Below, one piece after another: positions 16,357-23,975 of a DNA stretch of 30,401 bases; within the stretch, counting starts at the first letter, position 1, and every line of letters starts with the position of its first letter. The notes below the pieces were generated by a model that was given only the letters and a program-made list of their open reading frames with translations, ran no database searches and was not told the origin of the DNA. The position numbers and the translations under genes were made by a program. Source of the DNA: Streptomyces sp. NRRL S-340 (GTDB lineage Bacteria > Actinomycetota > Actinomycetes > Streptomycetales > Streptomycetaceae); NCBI RefSeq assembly GCF_000720185.1, contig NZ_JOIY01000067.1:1-30401 (forward strand). Direction: 5' to 3'.

Positions 16357-16362
16357 TAGCAT
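16357..16362 (+). promoter_or_regulatory. Candidate -10 of a leaderless transcript
   Basis: TAGCAT ends six bases before the GTG start at 16369, the distance expected if transcription starts at or next to the first base of the start codon. No SD is present before that GTG, which fits a leaderless mRNA. A matching -35 is not evident. The 254-bp gap upstream (16115-16368) is GC-rich with only short hairpins and no gene. Confidence 0.4.
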
Positions 16363-16368
16363 GGGCGG

Positions 16369-17499
16369 GTGCATCCGATATCCGATCCGCCCTACGGCGG
16401 TTCCCCCGACCGTGAGATCGAGTCCCTCGCCGAGTTCGACGAAGTCGTCCTGGCGCACGGGTCCCTGGCCCGGTACCGCGTCCAGTCCGTCGACCTGACG
16501 GACCGTGGCGACGTCCTCGTCTCCGTCGACACGACCGGCGCCGTCTTCCTCGGCTGCGCCATGGCGCCCGACGCCGCCGCGAAGGTGCGCGCCGATGGGG
16601 CCCTGGTCTTCCCGCCCGTACCGCACCTGCCCTTCGACCCGTACCGGGGCTTCGTCTACACCCCCGGCGAACTGTTCGAGTCACTCGCGGAGTCGGGCTA
16701 CGAGGCCACTCCCGACGCCCGCGCCTACGCCTGGTTCCAGCGGACGAGGGCCGACGGGGACATCCACGCCTCCATGCTGCGCGCGATCCACGACGACGCC
16801 GTCTCCGACGCGCTCGACGAACTCCTCGCCGGCGCGCGGGTGGTGGGCGTCATGGGCGGGCACGCGATGGAGCGCGGCACGCAGGAGTACGCGGGGGCGG
16901 CGCGCCTGGGACGCGCGCTGGCCCGCGACGGCTTCACGGTGGCCACCGGCGGCGGCCCCGGCGCGATGGAGGCGGCGAACCTCGGCGCCTACGCCGCGCC
17001 CTTCGACGACGCGATGCTGCACGAGGCGCTGCGCCTGCTCGGCAAGACTCCGTCGTTCAGGCCGTCGGTCACCGACTGGGCGCGCGCCGCCTTCGAGGTG
17101 CGCGACCGCTGGCCGGACGGCGGGGCGTCGGTCGGCATACCCACCTGGTTCTACGGACACGAGCCGCCCAGCCCGTTCGCGGCGCACATCGCCAAGTACT
17201 TCGCCAACGCCACCCGCGAGGACGGCCTGCTGGCCCGCTCCACCGCGGGAGTGGTCTTCCTGCCGGGTGCGGCGGGCACCGTCCAGGAGATCTTCGACAA
17301 CGCCACCCCGAACTACTACGAATCGCGGGGCGAACCCGCCCCCATGGTGCTCGTGGACCGCGTGCACTGGACGGAGCGGCTGCCGGCGTGGCCGTTGCTG
17401 CGCTCGCTCGCGCGGGGCCGCCCGATGGAGCAGCGCATCGCCCTGGTGGACCGCATCGAGGAGGCTCCCGAGGCGCTGAGACGGCTCGGCGGCCGGTGA
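16369..17499 (+). CDS. LOG-family protein, PpnN-like nucleotide 5'-monophosphate nucleosidase
   Basis: This 376-aa protein has the Rossmann-like LOG/TIGR00730 domain in its central and C-terminal part: VVGVMGGHAMERG, then VATGGGPGAMEAANLGAY, then FLPGAAGTVQEIFDN, a variant of the PGGxGTxxE motif. The N-terminal ~140 residues are an extension as in the long LOG proteins typified by PpnN (YgdH), which split nucleoside monophosphates into base and ribose phosphate; short LOGs release cytokinins. The PGG to PGA change leaves the Thr and Glu in place. Start is GTG 16369, probably leaderless. It converges with the thiamine transporter operon. Confidence 0.82.
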   Translation: MHPISDPPYGGSPDREIESLAEFDEVVLAHGSLARYRVQSVDLTDRGDVLVSVDTTGAVFLGCAMAPDAAAKVRADGALVFPPVPHLPFDPYRGFVYTPGELFESLAESGYEATPDARAYAWFQRTRADGDIHASMLRAIHDDAVSDALDELLAGARVVGVMGGHAMERGTQEYAGAARLGRALARDGFTVATGGGPGAMEAANLGAYAAPFDDAMLHEALRLLGKTPSFRPSVTDWARAAFEVRDRWPDGGASVGIPTWFYGHEPPSPFAAHIAKYFANATREDGLLARSTAGVVFLPGAAGTVQEIFDNATPNYYESRGEPAPMVLVDRVHWTERLPAWPLLRSLARGRPMEQRIALVDRIEEAPEALRRLGGR

Positions 17500-17503
17500 A
17501 CGG

Positions 17504-17528
17504 GCGGTGCCGGCAGCCCCGGCACCGC
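17504..17528. terminator. Bidirectional terminator between the LOG gene and thiQ
   Basis: A perfect 10-bp stem GCGGTGCCGG/CCGGCACCGC with loop CAGCC starts 5 bp after the LOG stop, in the 109-bp convergent gap. Further GC-rich inverted sequence follows toward thiQ. Confidence 0.6.
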
Positions 17529-17608
17529 TCCGCCCACGGCCGCCGGGAGCGGAGCGGTCTTCCACGGGCCGCGCCGCCGGGGCACCGCCGGGCGGGCCGC
17601 CGTCGCGG

Positions 17609-18628
17609 TCAGCCCAGCACCACGGTGTCGGCCGGGTCGAACACCACGCCCGTCTCGTCCCCGACCTCGGGGGCCGACCGCAAGGGGCAGGCCGCCTCCA
17701 GCCGGGGCGCGCCGGGCGGCTGGAGGCGGACGGTGACGTGGGTGCCCCTGAAGGTGCGGGCGACCACCGTGCAGCCCAGGCCCTCGCCGGCCGGGACGAG
17801 ACGGACACCGGCGGGCCGTACGAGGACGTCACGGGCACCCTGCGGGGCGTCCGCGGGCACCGGCACCTTGCCCCACGGTGTGAGCGCCACCTCGCCCTCG
17901 ACCTTCGCCTCCACGACGTTCTCGAAACCGAGGAAGCGTGCCACGAAGGCGTCGGCGGGGCGCTGCCACACCTGAAGCGGCGTGCCGGACTGGGCGATCC
18001 GGCCCTCCCGCATCACGACGACCCGGTCGGCCAGCGCGAACGCCTCGCCCTGGTCGTGGGTGACGGCGAGGACCGTGGTGCCCAACCGCCCGAACAGCTC
18101 GCGCAGTTCGACGACGAGGCGTTCGCGCAGGGAACGGTCGAGCTGGCCGAGCGGCTCGTCGAGCATGAGCAGCCGGGGCCGGGGCGCGAGGGCTCGGGCG
18201 AGCGCGACACGCTGCTGCTCGCCGCCGGACAGGGCGGCCACGGCGCGCGCTCCCGCGCCCGGGAGGCCGACGAGTTCGAGCAGTTCGGCCACCCGCTCGG
18301 CCCGTTCCCGCCGGCTCGCGCCGCGCATCCGCAGCCCGAAGCCGACGTTCCCGGCCACGTCCCGCTGCGGGAAGAGCTGGTGGTCCTGGAACATCAGGCC
18401 CACCTCACGGCGGTGCACCGCGACCCCCGCCTGGTCCCGCCCGTCGAGCAGCACCCGGCCCCGGTCCAGCGGCTGGAGCCCGGCCACCGTCCGCAGCAGC
18501 GTCGACTTGCCGCTGCCGCTGGGGCCGAGCACGCAGACGATCTCCTGTTCGGCGACCGCGAGGTCGACCGCGTCGAGCACGGGCCGCCCGGCGAAGCGGA
18601 CGGTGGCGGCCTGCAGGCTCAGCAGCAT
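17609..18628 (-). CDS. thiQ: Thiamine ABC transporter ATP-binding protein
   Basis: This 339-aa ATPase has all motifs: Walker A GPSGSGKS (35-42), Q81 in MFQDHQLFP, signature LSGGEQQR (133-140), Walker B LMLDEP (D157 E158) and H191 in TVLAVTHDQGEA. After residue ~235 a TOBE-like beta domain follows, as in the FbpC/PotA-type importers; E. coli ThiQ lacks this part, so the match to ThiQ rests on the operon. It powers uptake through the fused permease encoded just upstream. The ATG overlaps the permease stop by one base (TGATG), so the genes are coupled. The TPP riboswitch at the head of the operon indicates thiamine or its phosphates as substrate. Confidence 0.9.
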   Translation of the reverse strand: MLLSLQAATVRFAGRPVLDAVDLAVAEQEIVCVLGPSGSGKSTLLRTVAGLQPLDRGRVLLDGRDQAGVAVHRREVGLMFQDHQLFPQRDVAGNVGFGLRMRGASRRERAERVAELLELVGLPGAGARAVAALSGGEQQRVALARALAPRPRLLMLDEPLGQLDRSLRERLVVELRELFGRLGTTVLAVTHDQGEAFALADRVVVMREGRIAQSGTPLQVWQRPADAFVARFLGFENVVEAKVEGEVALTPWGKVPVPADAPQGARDVLVRPAGVRLVPAGEGLGCTVVARTFRGTHVTVRLQPPGAPRLEAACPLRSAPEVGDETGVVFDPADTVVLG

Positions 18629-20328
18629 CAGAACTCCCCCGTCCGGTCGGTGCCGCGCAGTCTCTCCAGTACCAGCAGCGCCACCGCGCACACCACCATG
18701 AGAATCGTCGACAGGGCCATCGCCTGGCCGTAGTTGAGGTCGCCGGGCCGGGCGAGCAGACGGGCCACGGCCACCGGCAGGGTCGGGTTGTCGGGACGCG
18801 CGATGAACACGGTCGCCCCGAACTCCCCGAGGGAGACCGCGAAGGCGAACCCGGCGGCGACCAGCAGCGCCCGCCGCACCAGCGGCAGGTCCACCTCCCG
18901 CCACACCCGCCAGGGCGACGCCCCGAGCACGGCCGCCGCCTCCCGCAGCCGTGCGTCGACCGCGCGCAGCACGGGCAGCATGGTCCGTACGACGAAGGGC
19001 ACGCCGACCAGGGCCTGCGCCAGGGGCACCAGGAACCAGGACTGTCTGAGGTCCAGCGGCGGCTTGTCCAGGGCGATCAGGAAACCGAAGCCGACGGTCA
19101 CCGCCGACACCCCGAGCGGCAGCATCAGCAGCGCGTCGAAGCCGCGCACGATCCGGCCGGCGTCGCGGCGGGCGAGCGCGGCGGCGGCCAGCGAGCCGAC
19201 GACGACGGCGACGGCGGTCGCGGCGGCCGCGCAGGACAGGGAGGCGCCGACGGCGTGGATCGGCGCGACCAGGAAGGTGCCGCCGTCGGGGTCGGTCAGC
19301 GCACGGTAGTAGCCGAACCCGGGCGCGGTGAGCGAGCGCCGCACCAGCACGGCCAGCGGCAGCAGCAGGAGCACGGCGATGACGGCGACGACCGCGGCCA
19401 GCAGCGTCCACTGCCCGGCGCCGCGCGGACGGCGGGCGGTGCGGGAGGCGTCCACCAGTTTCAGCGCCGTCTCCCGGCGCCGTACCGTCCAGGCGTGCAC
19501 GGCGAGGATCGCGCCCAGCGCGAGGAACTGCACGAGGGTGAGGACCGCGGCCGTGGTGAGGTCGAACATCTGCGAGGTCTGCCGGTAGATCTCCACTTCG
19601 AGGGTGGAGAAGCCGGGGCCGCCGAGGATCTGCACCACGCCGAAGGAGGTGAAGGTGAAGAGGAAGACCATGAGCGCGGCCGCGGCCACCGCGGGGGCCA
19701 GGGCCGGCAGGGTGACCTTGCGCCAGGCGGTCAGCGGGGAGGCGCCGAGCATCCGCGCGGCCTCCTCCTGCCGCGGGTCGAGCTGGGCCCACAGACCGCC
19801 CACGGTCCGTACGACGACGGCGTAGTTGAAGAAGACGTGCGCGAGGAGGATCGCCCACACGGTGGTGTCCAGCCGCACTCCCCACAGCTCGTCGAGCAGT
19901 CCCCCGCGCCCGAGCAGCGCGAGGAAGGCGGTGCCCACGACGACCGTGGGCAGCACGAACGGCACGGTGACCACCGCCCGCAGGAGGTGGCGGCCGGGGA
20001 AGTCGTAGCGGGCGAGGACGTAGGCGCCGGGCAGCGCGATCAGCAGGGTGAGCGCGGTGGAGGCGAGCGCCTGCCAGGTGGTGAACCACAGCACGTGCCG
20101 GATGTCGGACCGGCCCAGCACCTGCGTGAACTGCCCCCACTGCCAGGAGCCGCCGGCGTGCAGTCCGCGCCGCACGATCGCGGTCACCGGGTAGGCGAAG
20201 AACAGCGCGAAGAACGCGACGGGCACGGCCATCAGGCCGAGCCGCGCCGCGTTCCCCGCACGCCGGCGCCGGACACGTGCCGGGTCATGCCCTACTTCGC
20301 TACGAGCGAGGACCACGTCTTGACCCAC
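18628..20328 (-). CDS. thiP: Thiamine ABC transporter permease (fused two-domain)
   Basis: This 566-aa membrane protein contains two BPD-type permease halves of about 270 residues, as in ThiP and FbpB. Each half has its EAA-type coupling loop (EEAARMLGASPLTAWRKV; REAAAVLGASPWRVWREV). The start is uncertain: GTG 20328 overlaps the binding-protein gene by 37 bases and gives the Arg-rich N-terminus RVRRRRAGN before the first TM segment, GTG 20316 is a close alternative, and ATG 20232 is the first ATG. None has a good SD, so translation may depend on coupling to thiB. It is followed by thiQ with a 1-base overlap. Confidence 0.88.
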   Translation of the reverse strand: MGQDVVLARSEVGHDPARVRRRRAGNAARLGLMAVPVAFFALFFAYPVTAIVRRGLHAGGSWQWGQFTQVLGRSDIRHVLWFTTWQALASTALTLLIALPGAYVLARYDFPGRHLLRAVVTVPFVLPTVVVGTAFLALLGRGGLLDELWGVRLDTTVWAILLAHVFFNYAVVVRTVGGLWAQLDPRQEEAARMLGASPLTAWRKVTLPALAPAVAAAALMVFLFTFTSFGVVQILGGPGFSTLEVEIYRQTSQMFDLTTAAVLTLVQFLALGAILAVHAWTVRRRETALKLVDASRTARRPRGAGQWTLLAAVVAVIAVLLLLPLAVLVRRSLTAPGFGYYRALTDPDGGTFLVAPIHAVGASLSCAAAATAVAVVVGSLAAAALARRDAGRIVRGFDALLMLPLGVSAVTVGFGFLIALDKPPLDLRQSWFLVPLAQALVGVPFVVRTMLPVLRAVDARLREAAAVLGASPWRVWREVDLPLVRRALLVAAGFAFAVSLGEFGATVFIARPDNPTLPVAVARLLARPGDLNYGQAMALSTILMVVCAVALLVLERLRGTDRTGEF

Positions 20329-21362
20329 TGGTCACGGTTGGCGGCGATCTTGCCCGGGGCCATGGTCTGCGGGTCCTTGGCCTGCGGACCGTACTTCACG
20401 AACACCGCGGGCACCGCGGCCGTCTCGCGCACCGGGTAGACGAACATGTTCAGCGGCATGTCCTCCTGGAACTTCTCGCTGATCAGGAAGTCGAGGAACG
20501 CCTTGCCGCCCTTGGTGTTGCGCGCGTTGCTGAGCAGGCCGGCGTACTCGACCTGGCGGAAGCAGGTGCCGTCCACGACGCCGGTCGGCGCGGTCTTCGG
20601 CTTCGGGTCGGCGTAGACGACCTCGGCGGGGGGCGAGGAGGCGTAGGAGACGACGAGCGGCCGGTCGCCCTTGGCCTTCTTCCCGCCGGCGGAACCGGAG
20701 AACTCCTGGTTGTAGGCCTGCTCCCAGCCGTCGACGACCTTGACGCCGTTGTCCTTGAGCTTCTTCCAGTACGCCTGCCAGCCCGCGTCCCCGTACTTGG
20801 CGGCGGTGCCGAGCAGGAAACCGAGGCCGGGTGAGGAGGTCGCCGCGTCCTCGGTGACGAGGAGGTTCTTGTACTGCGGTTTCAGCAGGTCGTCGAAGGA
20901 GGCCGGCGGCGCAAGCTTGCGGTCGGCGAAGTACTTCTTGTCGTAGTTGACGCAGATGTCGCCGGTGTCGACGGGCGTGACGCGGTGCCGGGCCTGGTCG
21001 ACCCGGTACCGGCTGACGACCATGCCGGAGTCCTTCGGCTCGTACGACTGGAAGAGTCCGTTGTCGAGCGCGCGGGACAGCAGCGTGTTGTCGACGCCGA
21101 AGAAGACGTCGCCCTGCGGGTTGTCCTTGGTGAGGATGGCCTTGTTGACGGCCTGTCCGGCGTCGCCGTCCTTGAGGATGCGCACCTGGTACCCGGAGCG
21201 CTTCTCGAAGTCGGCGATGACGCTCTTGGACGCGGCCCACGAGTCGTGGCTGACCACGGTCACGGTCTTGGTGTCCGCCGCCTTGTCACCGGACGACCCG
21301 CACGCGGACAGCGTGACCAGGCCGAGTCCGACGGCCGCGGCGACGAACGTCTTGTGGTGCAC
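20292..21362 (-). CDS. thiB: Thiamine-binding lipoprotein of ABC transporter
   Basis: This 356-aa protein has a lipoprotein leader with lipobox LSAC (Cys 21) and a binding fold of the ThiB/TbpA group: VTVVSHDSWAASKSVIADFE at the mature start, DVFFGVDNTLLSRAL, and the ligand-pocket stretch VVSYASSPPAEVVYAD followed by CFRQVEYAGLLSNARN. It binds thiamine (or thiamine phosphates) outside the membrane and passes it to ThiP. Start is GTG 21362 with a strong SD AGGAGGA about 8 nt before it. It is the first gene of thiBPQ and is preceded by a TPP riboswitch and a strong hairpin, so expression should fall when thiamine pyrophosphate is plentiful. Confidence 0.92.
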   Translation of the reverse strand: MHHKTFVAAAVGLGLVTLSACGSSGDKAADTKTVTVVSHDSWAASKSVIADFEKRSGYQVRILKDGDAGQAVNKAILTKDNPQGDVFFGVDNTLLSRALDNGLFQSYEPKDSGMVVSRYRVDQARHRVTPVDTGDICVNYDKKYFADRKLAPPASFDDLLKPQYKNLLVTEDAATSSPGLGFLLGTAAKYGDAGWQAYWKKLKDNGVKVVDGWEQAYNQEFSGSAGGKKAKGDRPLVVSYASSPPAEVVYADPKPKTAPTGVVDGTCFRQVEYAGLLSNARNTKGGKAFLDFLISEKFQEDMPLNMFVYPVRETAAVPAVFVKYGPQAKDPQTMAPGKIAANRDQWVKTWSSLVAK

Positions 21363-21401
21363 TGGATTTTCCTCCTGGATGGTGGCCAGGAAGAGACGCG
21401 G

Positions 21402-21437
21402 CCCCGCCCGGGTTCCGCGCGGGACGCCCGGGCAGGG
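21402..21437 (-). terminator. thiB: Hairpin in the TPP riboswitch expression platform
   Basis: CCCTGCCCGGG pairs with CCCGGGCGGGG (11 bp, one G-U) around a 14-nt loop in the RNA between the riboswitch aptamer and thiB. It ends about 40 nt before the start codon and about 25 nt from the SD. It could act as an intrinsic terminator in the ligand-bound state. There is no U-tract. Confidence 0.55.
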
Positions 21438-21462
21438 CGCAACAGCTCGAGTGATGACCGAA

Positions 21463-21546
21463 CTTCCTACCCAGAATGACCTGGGCGAGGTTCAGAGGGT
21501 CTGCGGCCGGTGCCGCACTCTCAGCGCTGTGGCGCTCCCCTGTCGG
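21463..21546 (-). promoter_or_regulatory. TPP (thi-box) riboswitch
   Basis: The minus strand reads GGGGAGCGCC, then GCTGAGAGTGCGG, then CGCAGACCCTCTGAACCT, then CCCAGGTCATTCTGGGTAGG. These are the ordered conserved blocks of the THI element: the P2/P3 GCUGAGA block, the ACCC-UGAACCU block, the P4/P5 hairpin and the final GUAGGAAGU. A short P1 is possible between CCGA on the 5' side and TCGG on the 3' side. The aptamer lies 100 bp upstream of thiB on the same strand. Thiamine pyrophosphate binding should switch off thiBPQ. This element identifies the transporter substrate independently of protein similarity. Confidence 0.95.
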
Positions 21547-21571
21547 AATATGAAGATGTCGGAACATGAAG
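21541..21571 (-). repeat. 16-bp-period direct repeat upstream of the riboswitch
   Basis: TGTCGGAATATGAAG (21541-21555) and TGTCGGAACATGAAG (21557-21571) differ by one base in 15 and are offset by 16 bp. The copy nearer the gene runs into the 5' side of the aptamer. It may be a promoter-region binding site or a simple duplication of the P1 strand. Confidence 0.7.
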
Positions 21572-21602
21572 CGGTGTACGGGCCCAGCGTACCGTCCGGC
21601 CG

Positions 21603-21632
21603 CCGCCGGGCCACCGGCCGGTGGCCCGGCGG
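21603..21632 (-). terminator. Perfect 30-bp palindrome, probable rlmN terminator
   Basis: CCGCCGGGCCACCGG is followed directly by its exact complement, giving a 15-bp stem with no spare loop bases (in RNA the central few bases would open). It lies 109 bp after the rlmN stop and 56 bp upstream of the riboswitch, so it can insulate thiBPQ from rlmN. The -35/-10 of thiBPQ should be between this palindrome and 21546; none is clear-cut. Confidence 0.65.
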
Positions 21633-21741
21633 CCGGGCACGGCTGCCTCGCGGCGGCCCCCGGTCCGCCCGGCACGACCGCCTCTCGGCGGCCCCGTCCG
21701 CCCGGCGGGGGTGTCCCTCGCCGGCCGTCCGCCCGGCGCGG

Positions 21742-22848
21742 CTACCGCTCGGTGGCGGCGAGCTGGCCGCAGGCGCCGTCGATCTCCTGGCCGCGGGTGT
21801 CCCGGATGGTGACGGGCACACCGTGCGCCGCGATCGCCTCGACGAACGCCTTCTCGTCCTCGGGCCGCGAGGCGGTCCACTTGGAGCCCGGCGTCGGGTT
21901 GAGCGGGATCAGGTTGACGTGCACCGGCCTGCCCTTGAGCAGGCGGCCGAGCCGGTCGCCGCGCCACGCCTGGTCGTTGATGTCCCGGATCAGCGCGTAC
22001 TCGATGGACAGCCGGCGCCCGGAGCGGGCGGTGTACTCGAACCCGGCGTCCAGCACCTCCCGCACCTTCCACCGCGTGTTCACGGGCACGAGGGTGTCGC
22101 GCAGTTCGTCGTCGGGGGCGTGCAGGGAGATGGCGAGGCGGCACTTGAAGCCCTCGTCGGCGAACCGGTGGATCGCCGGGACCAGGCCCACCGTGGAGAC
22201 GGTGATGCCCCGCTGGGACAGGCCGAGCCCGTCCGGCTCGGGGGCGGTCAGCGCGCGGATGGCGCCGACCACGCGGTTGTAGTTGGCCAGCGGCTCGCCC
22301 ATGCCCATGAACACGATGTTGGACAGCCGGGCCGGGCCGCCCGGCACCTCGCCGTCGCGCAGGGCCCGCATGCCGTCGACGATCTGGTGCACGATCTCGG
22401 CGGTCGACAGGTTCCGGTCGAGTCCGGCCTGTCCGGTGGCGCAGAACGGGCAGTTCATCCCGCATCCGGCCTGGGAGCTGATGCACATGGTGACCCGGTC
22501 CGGGTAGCGCATCAGCACGGACTCGACGAGCGTCCCGTCGAACAGCCGCCACAGCGTCTTGCGGGTGGTGCCCTCGTCGGTCGCCAGATGCCGCACGACC
22601 GTCATCAGCTCCGGGAGCAGCGCCTCACGCAGTCTGGCGCGCGAGCCGGCCGGAATGTCCGTCCACTGCTCGGGGTCGTGCGCGTACCGCGCGAAGTAGT
22701 GCTGCGAGAGCTGCTTGGCGCGGAACGGCTTCTCGCCGATCGCGGCGACGGCCTCCTTGCGCTCGGCGGGCGAGAGATCGGCAAGGTGCCGCGGCGGCTT
22801 CTTGGCTCCGCGCGGGGCGACGAAAGTGAGTTCTCCGGGCTTGGGCAT
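21742..22848 (-). CDS. rlmN: 23S rRNA (adenine2503-C2)/tRNA(adenine37-C2) methyltransferase
   Basis: This 368-aa radical SAM enzyme carries the cluster motif C129-xxx-C133-xx-C136 (GCGMNCPFC), the upstream helical domain ([18 protein letters not shown]) and the C-terminal catalytic Cys at 360 ([12 protein letters not shown]), as in RlmN. Later stretches [15 protein letters not shown] and [11 protein letters not shown] are also family marks. It methylates A2503 of 23S rRNA and A37 of some tRNAs in the cytoplasm. Start ATG 22848 is well supported by the family N-terminus, [10 protein letters not shown]. It is likely a single gene, followed by the palindromic terminator at 21603. Confidence 0.95.
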   Translation of the reverse strand: MPKPGELTFVAPRGAKKPPRHLADLSPAERKEAVAAIGEKPFRAKQLSQHYFARYAHDPEQWTDIPAGSRARLREALLPELMTVVRHLATDEGTTRKTLWRLFDGTLVESVLMRYPDRVTMCISSQAGCGMNCPFCATGQAGLDRNLSTAEIVHQIVDGMRALRDGEVPGGPARLSNIVFMGMGEPLANYNRVVGAIRALTAPEPDGLGLSQRGITVSTVGLVPAIHRFADEGFKCRLAISLHAPDDELRDTLVPVNTRWKVREVLDAGFEYTARSGRRLSIEYALIRDINDQAWRGDRLGRLLKGRPVHVNLIPLNPTPGSKWTASRPEDEKAFVEAIAAHGVPVTIRDTRGQEIDGACGQLAATER

Positions 22849-22988
22849 GGTGGTACCAGTGTCGCAGATCCAATCGGGTGACCTCGGGCAGCGGCCGGCC
22901 GCGGCCGCCGTCGGCGGCGGTCACCGGTTGCCGTGACGGCGGCGGACCCGCGGCGCGGGCCCGTCGGCCGGGAGGGATGCCGCCCCGG

Positions 22989-23432
22989 TCACTCGGAGTG
23001 CTGTGCCGGGGAGGGCCACTTTCCCTCGGCGAACTGCAGGCCCCAGTAGTAGGGGTTCACCTCGGCGAGGGTGCGCGCCTCCCAGCCGGTCGGGTCGTCC
23101 TCCCGCGGCACGGCGACTTCGACGGAGGGCCCCCAGAGCGCGAGCCGTTCCTGGCAGACGCCGCAGGGCGGCAGGATCAGGACTCTGCCGCGCTCCGGGT
23201 CACGGCAGACGCAGACGGAGGCGGTGACGGTCCGGTCCTGGGTGTAGGCCTGGATGAACGCCCCGGTCTCCTGGCACAGCGCGACCGACCCGTTCATGTT
23301 GTCGAGGCCGACGCTGGTCAGGATGCCGCCGTCGGCGAGCCGCACGGCGGCCGCCCCGCCGGGTTCACCCACGGGCCAGCGCCGGTCCATGAGTTCCAGG
23401 GCCGCGTCCACGAGCGTCTGGTCGAGTTTCAT
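22989..23432 (-). CDS. Cytidine/blasticidin-type deaminase family protein
   Basis: This 147-aa protein has the zinc site of the cytidine deaminase superfamily: C53-Q-E55-T in place of the (H/C)AE motif, and PPC90-GVC93 for the second half. It resembles the short CDA/blasticidin S deaminase-like group seen in actinobacteria rather than housekeeping Cdd. Substrate is therefore uncertain: cytidine, a modified nucleoside or an antibiotic. I start at ATG 23432 (MKLDQTLVDAALEL); the open frame upstream consists of translated intergenic repeats. It lies upstream of rlmN on the same strand with a 140-bp gap. Confidence 0.85.
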   Translation of the reverse strand: MKLDQTLVDAALELMDRRWPVGEPGGAAAVRLADGGILTSVGLDNMNGSVALCQETGAFIQAYTQDRTVTASVCVCRDPERGRVLILPPCGVCQERLALWGPSVEVAVPREDDPTGWEARTLAEVNPYYWGLQFAEGKWPSPAQHSE

Positions 23433-23515
23433 GCGCCGGAGTCTGTCACGAGCGGTGATTCCGTTCCGGGCGAGCACGACGGCCGGGCTCCGCCGGAGCC
23501 TTACGACCCGGACGC

Positions 23516-23622
23516 GGGCGATCCTGACGGGCCTGACACGGGCGATCCTGACGGTCGGGATCGCATCGGCCTGACGGCCCGGACGCAGGCCATCCTGACG
23601 GCCGGACTCGTGTCGGTCTGAC
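23516..23622. repeat. Degenerate CCTGACGG repeats upstream of the deaminase gene
   Basis: GGGCGATCCTGACGG occurs at 23516-23530 and 23540-23554 (24-bp period), followed by less regular copies (GCCTGACGG near 23569, CATCCTGACGG near 23591, GTCTGACGA near 23617). The block lies 84-190 bp upstream of the deaminase start in a 277-bp gap and is not coding by any sign I see. Confidence 0.65.
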
Positions 23623-23709
23623 GACCCGAAGACGGCCCGGTGACGTGGCGCGGCCCCTGTCCGCACCGAACGCGCGGGTGGGCGCGCTGGAGACGGGTGG
23701 GATCCGCGG

Positions 23710-23886
23710 TCAGGAGAAGATGGCGACGATGCCGAAGACCCAGGAGGCGTAGGCCTTCGTCCGGTGCCGGCCGCCGCAGTGGCGGCGCGGTCTGCGGCGC
23801 CCGCCCTGGTCGATGAGTGCCTCGCACCACCGGCACGGCAGATCGCCGTGGTAGGTGCCGTCCTTCTCGAGTCGTCCCCGCCCCAT
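23710..23886 (-). CDS. 58-aa small protein with CxxC-type pair
   Basis: A short frame starts at ATG 23886 with GGAG 9 nt upstream and ends at 23710. The peptide has C18 and C21 in LPCRWCEALI, a third Cys and two His in RRHCGGRHR, and a hydrophobic end (ASWVFGIVAIF). This looks like a short, possibly zinc-binding protein with a membrane-associated or buried C-terminal helix. I do not recognise a named family. Its ATG lies only 16 bp beyond the strong hairpin that follows cdsA, so it either has its own promoter overlapping that hairpin or depends on read-through. Codon use is GC3-rich as in its neighbours. Confidence 0.6.
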   Translation of the reverse strand: MGRGRLEKDGTYHGDLPCRWCEALIDQGGRRRPRRHCGGRHRTKAYASWVFGIVAIFS

Positions 23887-23901
23887 GGGACGGAACTCCA
23901 A

Positions 23902-23932
23902 CGGCCGGGCCCCCGCAGGTGGGGCCCGGCCG
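23902..23932 (-). terminator. Strong hairpin after cdsA
   Basis: A perfect 12-bp stem CGGCCGGGCCCC/GGGGCCCGGCCG closes a 7-nt loop, 44 bp beyond the cdsA stop and just ahead of the small Cys-pair gene. It probably ends the frr-cdsA transcript. Confidence 0.75.
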
Positions 23933-23975
23933 CTGGAAAGATCCTTGCGGGCCCCCGCGGGCCCGGCCGCGCCGG

